DNA from: Smallanthus sonchifolius
Taxonomy: Eukaryota; Streptophyta; Magnoliopsida; Asterales; Asteraceae
Assembly (NCBI GenBank): GCA_023525975.1
Contig: CM042030.1
Coordinates: 22,562,350 to 22,626,349 of the forward strand
Reading direction: 5' to 3'
Length of the DNA stretch: 64,000 nt
This document shows positions 56,114-64,000 of this stretch, piece after piece. Below the pieces are notes generated by a model, which was not told where the DNA came from, did no database searches, and saw nothing but the letters and a program-made list of their open reading frames with translations. The stretch's first letter is position 1. The number at the start of each line of letters is the position of its first letter. A program made the translations under genes and the position numbers.

Positions 56114-56991
56114 TCTGTAATTTAGTATTTGGTGCTTTCGAACAATAGAGTTACATTGGTATTTTATTTTGATTTAATGGTTAAATGCATTATAAATAGA
56201 TGTTTCTATGTTCGACATTTTATACGTTTTAGAATCCTTGAATATTGTATTCTAATCGTCTGTAGTCGATCAGATTCATGGGAATCAATCTGAATGTAAG
56301 ACTATTGTGAATTAGATGATTAGTTCATTTCGAATGAAAGTCCAAGTAGTTGGAGATCATATTCATAGATATTCATCAGCGAATGAATATTGGATGTAAC
56401 TCGTTTCAAAACTATATTCATTGATCAAGGTCTTAAGAAGTTTTGAATATGGTAAAGATCTACCGATCCTTTGACCTGAGGCACATAGTTGAACTAACTT
56501 TGACTGAAGTTTGTTCTTTGACCATACCTAACGCTATTCCATGAAAGGCAGTAATAAGGGTATGATTGGGAACAAATCTGAAGTTAAGTGGGAGTTATAC
56601 ATGACCAAAGGAATTATGTTCTCCTTTAATCAGGAGTTGGACATTTTGGCGCCCTCGTTAATTCGAACTGGTATAAAACGCGTGGTCACGCTCAAACTAA
56701 GAGTAGTTTGTTTAGACCACTTTGAATTAGAGACGAGAACAAGAATAGTTGAACGATATATGAGAAATGACTTGCATTCATGTCTTATGTTCAATGGATG
56801 CCCTAAACAGAAAGGATACATAGATAAGTTTACCATGACTGTTGTACTTGGTGAAGTAAAAGTTACTTGAACATAGGGAAATGGTTGACGATTGTAATAC
56901 GTCATACCTTTCTATGGGCAGTGAGATGCAGCTGGCGTCCACCACTGTCTACGTAAAACCGATTAATTGATGAATCGTCCAAGTGGGAGAT
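56114..56991 (+). other. 3' untranslated region and PPT of the decayed copia element
   Basis: Non-coding after the end of pol (ARQWV-stop at 56113). The frames here (for example 56541-56870) have no recognisable domain. It ends with the PPT AAGTGGGAGAT (56981-56991). Confidence 0.7.
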
Positions 56992-57841
56992 TGTTGGATA
57001 TAGGATGTCCGGTCATCAATTAAGTCAACGTTACTATCGAGGTACGATCTAACGAGTTACGCTTTGGGCAATGGGTAGTTGATAATATTTAGTCATAAAT
57101 ATTATAGTTCACGAAACGATTTTATTATTCGAGGAATAAATATTTAAAGAAATATTTATCGGTTCGTTCGGTAATTAACTATTTAGAGAAATAATTATAC
57201 GCAGAGGAATTAATGTTTAAGTGTAAACATTTAAAGGATTAAGTTTTACTGATTAATTGTAATAAGTTAAAGTGCAAGGGTTAATAGTAATTAATAGTTA
57301 ATTAGTTGAGGATTAAATGTTAATACTCCAAGGGTGTAGTATGTAATTAGGGAGGTTATAAATACAATCTTAAACTGAAACCCTAATCACTTTTTGGCCT
57401 CTACCCCATTCCTGCGCAACCCTAGCCGCCGGCCCCCTCTACTCCGCCGCCGTCTCCGCGCCGGAAACCGCCGCCGCCGCTGCAAAATCGCCATCGCCGC
57501 CGGGCGCCATCACCTCCGCCACCGTCTCCGTTTTTCATGAAACCGTGTGACGTTTTTCGCTTTGTTTGCGGGTTTCTGTGAACTGTCACTAGCGAGACAC
57601 TTGTTGAACCAAGACGTTTTTCTTTTGGTTAATCGTCTAAGTTATAACTGTTTTACCCATTATGGTTGGTGTAATTAAAAGGTTTAAATAATTATACGCG
57701 TGTAATCGTATCACTGGCGGGATCCCAGTTTAGAACCGTTAACTTGTACAAACTGTTTTCGCTCAACAAATCTGATTTGTTTATTTAAAAGGTTTAAATA
57801 ATTTGTTTTAAAAGTTAAAACTGCTACAAGTATTCCCAACA
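56992..57841 (+). repeat. 3' LTR of the decayed copia element
   Basis: TGTTGGATATAGG...TATTCCCAACA, 850 bp, directly after a PPT. A TATA box TATAAATA is at about 57357. A very GC-rich, CCGCCG-type transcribed leader lies at 57410-57530. The 5' partner is not in the window. Confidence 0.85.
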
Positions 57842-57975
57842 AATTGTTACGCTGGATTGGCAACCAGCGTAAGCTATGTCGGGGCTGGCATAGCTTACGC
57901 CGAGTGTTGCTTCAAAATATTTGTTTGGTTAGTTTAGGCTACAAGTTTCGTTGGTTGATATCCCTATCACCTATA
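57842..57975. repeat. TTACGCTGG/CCAGCGTAA hairpins
   Basis: Two adjoining inverted repeats: TTACGCTGG with CCAGCGTAA, and GCGTAAGCTATG with CATAGCTTACGC. They resemble the GCGTAAGCTTACGC palindromes of the Athila-like LTR, so this may be an Athila LTR remnant into which the copia element inserted. Confidence 0.5.
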
Positions 57976-57990
57976 CACTTATAGTACTAA

Positions 57991-58830
57991 CTAGTTTTTT
58001 ACCCCGCGTTTCGTGGGGGAGCGCGGTCGTTTTTTCTCCGCATAACGCGGCAGGAGTTTGGTCGTAATCGCTTCGACTCGTAAAAATCATAAAAACGAAC
58101 ACCGATACAGAGCACGATCAAACAACAACACCGCTAACGATGTTGTTCGAGCATAAGCGGATGAGTTTGTCACGGCACCTAAACGCTAACGGTGCTCGCT
58201 ATAGCGTTCGACACAAAAAAATGCACTAGAATTTGAATAAAAACACGTTTCTAAAAAAATTTAATACGGAATGTTCACAAAAAAAAATCTAAAAACAGCC
58301 GCACATTCCAAATTTTTTTTAAGAGATAATGAACGACATTTAGCACTTAAAAACAAAATTAGTAGAAAATGAAACGGGTTAAAAACGTATAGTATATATA
58401 TGTTATAAGGATTGAAAACAAAAAAAATACATGTGCTTCGCGACAGGAGCGTGCTTGTTTTTTCCCGGCATTACGCGACCGGAGTTTGTTCGTTGTCGTT
58501 TCCGCTCGTCGAAAACCAAAAAAGCGACCACGTATATCAGTTACGATGATACCCAAGCAACCGCTACGATGTTTTTCCCTCATAAGCGTTTGGGTTGGTC
58601 ACGACTACTCAACGCTAACGTTGCTCGCTACAGCGTATGATACAAAAAAAACACAATCAATTTTAAACATGACTCCGTTTAAAAAAAATTATACCTGAAA
58701 ATTAAAAAAATTATAATAATAATAATAAGCCTGGCATTCCGCTTTTTTTTTTAACTTAACGACCGAAATCTATTATAGAAAAATGATATTAAGAGAAAAT
58801 AAAACGGGTTCAAAGCGAAAATTTTATAGA
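57991..58830 (-). mobile_element. Non-autonomous Helitron with two diverged internal units
   Basis: The minus strand begins TCTATAAAATTTTCG (58830, after A) and ends with a CCCC-x3-AAA-type hairpin (58016-58001), an A-rich spacer and CTAG (57994-57991) followed by T. Inside, two ~400-bp units (about 58020-58400 and 58430-58810) align with each other (GGAGTTTGKTCGTNNTCG, AACGCTAACG..GCTCGCTA, ACGGGTTMAAA). No Rep/helicase coding; the short frames at 58359-58698 are artefacts. Confidence 0.8.
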
Positions 58831-59109
58831 TCGGAAGGGGTGAAAAAAGAGATTAGAAATTAAAAAAAAAGTAGCCATGTCGACTACTCAGAGAGAGTTA
58901 CGCGCAACATAGGAGGGTAGCAAAACAAAACGTTAAAATGAACGATAAAATTTTTTTTGCCAAATGCAAAAGTAAAAAAAATATATATTGGTAGAGTAGG
59001 CTAAGGTGTGTGTATGAAATAATGTTCGAATACTCACAAAAAATAAATTAATTCTTTACTTTGCATTCAAATATATGATTCATTCAATATATGATTAATA
59101 AATAAACAA

Positions 59110-59195
59110 ATTCCATCCCCAGGGATTGAACCCGAGTTGATGGGAACAAGAGAGTTATTAGACGCGAACCCATGACCAGGTCATCCCAACCTCAT
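59110..59195 (-). mobile_element. tRNA-like SINE segment
   Basis: The minus strand has a B-box-like GGGTTCAATCC (near 59135-59125) preceded by a weak A-box-like TGACCTGGTCATGG. Termini not resolved; weakly supported. Confidence 0.4.
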
Positions 59196-59485
59196 TTGTG
59201 TTAAGATTTGAAACTTTATTGTTTTTAAGTGAGGAAATTTTGTTTAAGAAAAAAAAAGCAGCCAATGAAATGTCCTTGCCGCCCAAAAAGAACCAATAAG
59301 AAGAAGTTCCTGTACATTCCAATTGCTTTTAGTAGAGTAGTAATTTGTGGTGTTGCAACAGCTCATGTAGAGTCAAGGATGAGATGGTTCAAGGTTATAG
59401 ATCAAAACTTATTAGGATTAGGCATTGAAGCTCATGTTCATGGGACGAAGCAAACACACATCTTGATTCTTGAAAATCAAATTAA
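59196..59485. other. Unassigned sequence with one open frame
   Basis: A 94-codon plus-strand frame at 59229-59513 crosses into the left TIR of the following Mutator-like element, has a Lys-rich start and no recognised motif. I see no support for a gene. Confidence 0.4.
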
Positions 59486-60763
59486 GAGTAAACTGTTATT
59501 TTCGTCCGTATGATTTGATCATTTTTGTTATTTTCATTCAAAAGTTTTGTTTTTCTCCTGTGAATCTTAGTGGTTTACAAAATTTGCTATTTTAATCCAA
59601 CTGGTTAACCTTATCCGATTTTTATTATTAAATGAGGGGTATTTTTATCTTTTTTATATATTTATATTTATTTATTTTATCCATTTTTTAAACTCTTTAT
59701 TATCTCCCCACCCCCAACCGTAAAAACCCTAATTCCTGATTTACAGATTAGCTTTGTTTTAATTTAAAAAGTCTAAATATTTAAAAAGCCCATTTTCCAC
59801 TTCCCTGCGTTCCTCGTTTCTAACAAGTTCCATTAAACATTTCTGAATGGACTGAACCCTTCAAAATTTCTCCGGTGCCCTGTTTGCTAATGTGCGCCCA
59901 TGGAAAACTAGCCGTTTCGTTCGATTAAGTTCTCTGTTCTCCTTGCGAAGCTATTAGCGTTGTGTGATGCTGATGTTTGTTTCAACTACCAGCTGCCTGG
60001 TGGTGATTTGGATGCTTTGATTTCTGTCACGAACGATGACGATCTCGATCACATGATGAACGAGTACGATTGCTTGAACTTCACCTAAGCCGGTGAGATT
60101 GAGGTTGTTTCTTTTTCCCGTTATTGTTCAATCTCCGTGTATAACTCCGACACAAACTTTTTGCTCCAATAAAGGAAGATCTGAGCGCGAACGGTTCATT
60201 GATGCGTTGAACTCCGGTCCAGTTCACTCATCAACTCCGCCATCAGCCTTGTTGACGCATGGAAATGCGGACTTCCTGTTCGGTTCCAATAAAGGAGGAC
60301 CTCCTGCGTCTGTAGCGAATTGCAGAAGATCAACAACAGAATCTCTACTGCAGACAGAGTGATGATAACGTGTTTACGGTTCTACCGATGGAGATGTCGA
60401 TGTTCAGAATTTGAATATTAGGGACGATCCACAGGGACGAAGATGGAGATGTTCAGGGACAATCCATAGGGACGATTGTAATTTGATTTTCTTTGGCGAT
60501 TTTGGATGCAGGGACTTCATGAATTAGGGAATACGGTTTAGAGGAATAATTAAGAGTTTAAAAATAATAAAATAAACAAATATATAAAAAGATAAAAATA
60601 CCCCTTATTTAAAGTTAAAAAATGGATAAGGTTAACTAATTGAATGAAAATGACAAATTTTATAAACCACGAGGATACAGATGAGAAAAATAAACCTTTT
60701 AGATAAAACTGACAAAAATTATTAAATCATAAAGATGAAAATGACACTTTACTCTCAAATTAA
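59477..60763 (+). mobile_element. Pack-MULE carrying a PB1-domain gene fragment
   Basis: The element proper is 59486-60754 (1,269 bp), with perfect 9-bp duplications TCAAATTAA (59477-59485, 60755-60763). Inverted repeats of ~170-200 bp start GAGTAAA on both strands and end near the ATTTTTATCTTTTT runs. The interior (59860-60500) is not transposon-like and contains coding of a plant PB1-domain protein. It carries no transposase. Confidence 0.9.
59942..60362 (+). pseudogene. Captured fragment of a plant PB1-domain protein gene
   Basis: Frame 2 (59942-60088) encodes the second half of a PB1 domain: LLALCDADVCFNYQLPGGDLDALISVTNDDDLDHMMNEYD, showing the acidic OPCA-type motif (D-x-D-A-L-I-S-V-x-x-D-x-D-L). 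A one-base frame change follows, and frame 3 (60093-60362) continues with RLRLFLFP and SERERFIDALNSGP ... DFLFGSNKGG, the usual continuation in plant PB1 proteins. The N-terminal basic half of PB1 and any kinase domain are missing. PB1 domains mediate head-to-tail protein oligomerisation. Non-functional as it stands. Confidence 0.85.
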
Positions 60764-61093
60764 GTTCCTTGGTTTATGGATTAAGGAACAAAAGTGTTAA
60801 TTGTTAACGTGTAAACTTTCATAGTAAAAGTGTGTATTAAATTATACAAAAATTAGATCGTGAGTATGTTATAAGTTTTTGGTTAAGCTTTATAAACTAT
60901 TATTACTTTATTTTAAAGTTAAAAAAAGTTCGAAGCTATTTTTGTTATGACGTTTAAAAGTTCTATTGGTCCATTTCAAATTAGGATGTCACATTGTAGA
61001 ATTTTGAAGTTATATAACTTTGTAAATTTGCTAACATTTTTTGGTTAAATTTGCTAAATTTTTTTGGTTGAATTTTATCTATATATAACTTGA

Positions 61094-62742
61094 TTAGAAT
61101 CTCGTGTATTACACGGGTTAAATAAATGTAATGTATATTTAGTAATAAGGATTTACATATTACATACCAGGTTAAAACCTCGTGTATTACACGGGTTAAA
61201 TAAATACAATATTATATACTTAGTAATAAAAATTTATGTATTGCATATTTATGACATATTACATAGTTTCTTAATACAAATTTTAGAAACGTTATATAGT
61301 TGTTTTTTAAAATGTTTTATAAAAAGAATGAAAGAAATGTTCAATTTCTAAATATGTTTCATGAACAAACCTATCTTTTTAAATAAAAAACGTTTTATAA
61401 AAAGAATTATATAAATCATTATTATTTAATAGGAGAGAGAGGTGAGAAACAAACAATTATTAAAAATATTTAAAGAAAATATGTATAATTAATAGGAGAT
61501 AGAGCCGGAGAAAAAAAAGATGAGGATGTGTCACACCCCGACCGATGGCGGAATCATCGAGGCGGACAATGAAATGATTGTTCAAAAGCACATGATAACT
61601 AAAATATTGCATAATTCATTAATTTAATTAAAGACAACAAACATTCAAGTACAATACAAATTCAAATAACCTAGTCTATTTCAAAACATTGATTTAATTA
61701 ACTAGGTCCATAAGTTCTTAAGTGATAGAATCTTCTGCAAGCAATCACATATCCAAACCTGAAACATTATTTAAATCAAGTGTCAACTATAAAGTTGGTA
61801 AGTACATAGGTTTAGTGGAACTGATAAATAGTAGATGAAAACGTTTTGCAACTCATTGTTTATCTTGTTAAACATAGCGTACATGGTTGTATCATTTATT
61901 TAAGCATAATTCAAACCTTGATTGACGCGCTTGAACATAGCACAACAGCTAGGTCCGGTATGTTTGAATATAGTTACCCACTAAATACGATATGTTTGAA
62001 TATAACACGCGGCTATATCCGAGTATGCAGTAATAAACACCCTACATGGGTGGGCTGGTCAGGCACAATAGATCTATTAATGTTACTGTTGGTTTTCTTG
62101 TGTTTAAAATAAATAAGTGTACACCCAAGATAATTCATGATGAACAAGCATATAATTCACATGTATAACACGTATAAACAATTTGATGAGTAGCAAGTAT
62201 AATGTTCCACCCCAAAGCATGTAAAAATATAAAATAGGGGCTATGTAACTCCTGGCTAGCGGATGTTTTAATCCACGAGTGCGGGTGATAAGGATGTTAA
62301 AAACTAAGCACAATGAAATCCTATGTAGATAAATATGTATTATTGTATGTTTGTATATGTGTATTCGTATTTAAATGTGTATAAGTTTATAATAACATTC
62401 CTTAAAATTATTTGTTTAAAATATTGTAGTAAAATAATAATGATTTTTAGTAAAATTTAACATCTAAAAATATATATTTAATCTTGTTAAATATTTATAT
62501 TTTAAATAATTTGTTATTATGTTTATTGTATTTATATATAATAATAAATAAGAGGAAAAGTTTCTATTTGTTTAATTATTATATATTTTTGTGAGTTAAA
62601 ATTATTTTAACAAGTTTATAAAATATAGGGTTTATTATTTTATAAAAATTGGACGGGTTAAATATGTGAAGAAAAAGTTATTTAATGGTTTCGAAAATAA
62701 ATGAACGAGTCAACCAACCCGTAATAGTTTTTATTGTATAGA
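61094..62742 (-). mobile_element. Helitron with two consecutive 3' terminators and an internal LTR fragment
   Basis: The minus strand starts TCTATACAATAAAAAC (62742, after A). It has two hairpin/CTRR ends: CCCGTGTAATACACGAG + spacer + CTGG/T (ending 61167) and, 73 bp further, the same hairpin + ATT + CTAA/T (ending 61094). 1,649 bp. A segment starting TGTCACACCCC at 61529 resembles the end of the solo LTR at 4775 and appears truncated inside. No Rep/helicase gene. Confidence 0.75.
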
Positions 62743-62788
62743 TATAATAATAAAATATGATAAATAAATAAATAAAATAAAATTACAA

Positions 62789-62890
62789 AAAAATTTGGGT
62801 TGGGCCGGAGGCCATCAGGATCGAATCCGCGACCTAAGACTCAAACACACACACGCATAACCAGCCGGGCTACTGCCCATCGCTGGTTAT
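62789..62890 (-). mobile_element. tRNA-derived SINE segment
   Basis: The minus strand has an A box TAGCCCGGCTGG (62872-62861) and a B box GGATTCGATCC (62828-62818), followed by a T-rich end near 62795. No cloverleaf of a functional tRNA and no clear duplication. Confidence 0.6.
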
Positions 62891-64000
62891 GTGTGTATCA
62901 TTTAATTTATAAACACACACACAAAGCTGGTCGCTGGTTCTCGGCAACCGGCAAACCAGTGTCCGAGACATTGGTTTGCCCGGTGATCGATGGCCTAAGG
63001 CCGAGATTTCGATTGGGATAGTTGGCCAGTCGATAACAGAAGATAAAGGAACGAGTTTGAGGCTTCTTACTTGGTCGCAAAGGGTCGAACGGCAGGCCTT
63101 TAAATCCGAAAATTCCAAGAATGGGAATTCAAGCTTGGGGATGGAATTGGGCTCTAAGACTCTGGTCACAGCTTCACCCAGAGGCGACGAACACAATGCC
63201 GTCTTCAATTTGAAGTGAGAGTGGGTGAAGAAGGGGTGGCGAGCTCGAGTAGGTCCGGTAATGGCTTTTTATAGCCGAGTTCGATCCTGAAAATGAGACA
63301 AGCAATTGAGCATGTCCAGACACTCGTCTGGACGAGACGAAACTGTCGAGCCATCTTTCAGGCGTGGAGGTCTACTGTCGGGGCCAATTGCGCGGCGTAG
63401 ACTTTCGGCCACAAACACGATCACACTTTTCGTATGTGTAAACGACAAATTGGTCAGGGGCTTATGCTCGCGTGGGGACGACGAGGTCAGGGAGACCAAT
63501 TTCGGCTGTCGAGGTGCAGGGGACAGGCGTGTCGAGTGGGTCGCCAGAAAATAGCTCGGACCGCCGGTCAATGGGGAAGACAGCCGGAATTGCGAATTAG
63601 GATTTGGCAATTTTGGTCCCTGGAGTTTACTTCTGAATCTATTTGGTCCCTGAGATAATTACGGATGAGTCCTTGTGGTTTGATTTGTCCACATTTAGTC
63701 CCTTAACTGATTTATGTTTTAAAACCTTGTAGTTTAATTATTTTCAAAATAGACCCTTAACTTTTATGAAAATAATTAATTAAATTTCTTTTTAATTTCA
63801 ATTATATTTTATAAACTTATATTATTATTATAAATATATTTTTATAAAAGTTAATTATTATTTAGATAGATTATCATATTTATATACGAACCTTTTTAAT
63901 TTAGATTTTTATATAAAATTTTATATAAGTTTAAAACTTATAATATTTTAATTATTTTAAATCCATGAAATAAAAATATATATTTTGTACAAGATTAAAT
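62891..64000. other. Unassigned GC-rich segment with promoter-like TATA, then AT-rich LTR-like sequence
   Basis: A TATA-like CTATAAAAAGCC on the minus strand (about 63275-63264) precedes a 112-codon minus frame (63208-62870) that starts at TTG, not ATG, has a GT donor-like site near 63047 and no known domain. Overlapping frames on both strands at 63269-63658 are unsupported. The GGTCCCTGAG-type phrases at 63610-63720 are common in plant LTR retrotransposons. The region may be part of an LTR. Confidence 0.4.

Larger units (their letters stand above)
45170..57841 (+). mobile_element. Truncated, decayed Ty1/copia element split by nested insertions
   Basis: Coding starts in the integrase core (MFRSDKGGECLTQEF near 45270; NGVSERRN near 45375), with several stops. 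RT part 1 is at 45799-46212 (KWIFKKKIDMDGN, KLVAKGFTQAQGIDYDETFSPVA, MDVKTAFLNGKL). After a foreign ~355-bp block RT resumes (LYVDDILLIGNH near 46636, to 46931). An 8.5-kb insertion follows, and RT/RNase H continues at 55411-56113 (PYASAIGSIMYVILCARPDVSYV, CYTDASFQTD, ADPFTKPM), with a frameshift in the RNase H region. The 3' LTR ends at 57841. The 5' LTR, gag, protease and PBS are missing; the left side is truncated. Confidence 0.88.

Noticed and set aside
59229..59513. 94-codon ORF before the Pack-MULE
   Set aside because: It crosses the transposon TIR, has no motif and no conserved context.
62789..62890. tRNA gene (A and B boxes)
   Set aside because: No complete cloverleaf could be folded by eye; box spacing and flanks fit a SINE. 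The same reasoning applies at 9318, 14937, 35745 and 59110.
62870..63208. Possible first exon of a host gene (TATA box, donor-like GT)
   Set aside because: No ATG start, no known domain, no downstream exon found; LTR-like phrases follow.

Overview
The window is plant nuclear DNA, most likely from a daisy-family (Asteraceae) genome. The clues are introns with GT/AG borders, a PP2A catalytic-subunit gene, dense nested LTR retrotransposons, and Sirevirus-type copia elements whose extra 3' ORF resembles ORFs I recall from Asteraceae repeats. The family call is inference; the plant call is firm. By length nearly everything is transposon-derived, and one host gene is clearly readable.

Host gene. 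A PP2A catalytic-subunit gene lies on the minus strand: exons 2-11 at 14753..11709 and exon 1 at 29926..29837. All eleven exons have clean splice sites and add up to the expected ~312 codons. Intron 1 is ~15.1 kb because a 12.8-kb Sirevirus (16925-29760, TSD AAGAT) sits in it in the same orientation. Exon 3 lacks 11 bases just before the GDIHG metal-binding motif, so the frame is lost. The region upstream of exon 1 holds a small Helitron (85 bp before the ATG), a long-TIR Mutator-like element and a fold-back MITE.

Left flank (1-11.2 kb). The 3' end of a second Sirevirus (extra ORF, PPT, LTR ending at 4024) has inserted into a Mutator-like transposase gene on the minus strand. That gene is also split by a 2.8-kb solo LTR (4775-7587, TSD CCATG). 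Then come a 37-bp tandem repeat, a minisatellite, a tRNA-derived SINE and a decayed Ty3/gypsy pol.

Right flank (30-64 kb). In order: Helitron; Mutator-like element (30554-32035); fold-back MITE (32211-32592); a hAT-like element (34460-35944) whose right 8-bp target duplication was hit by an Athila-like element carrying only gag and protease (35950-43303); and a decayed copia element (45.2-57.8 kb) whose RT frame is cut by a composite Sirevirus-like insertion (46932-55410). That insertion has LTRs of opposite orientation at its two ends, and a 2.7-kb solo LTR nested inside it. Then come a Helitron made of two diverged tandem units, a Pack-MULE carrying a fragment of a PB1-domain gene, and a Helitron with two consecutive 3' terminators.

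Recurring theme. Several LTR families each carry their own palindromic word. In the intact Sirevirus it occurs in the LTR (four copies at an exact 38-bp period), in the spacer between pol and the extra ORF, and inside the gag-pol linker, where it is translated as an Ala/Lys-rich tract. No CRISPR, rRNA or functional tRNA gene was seen.
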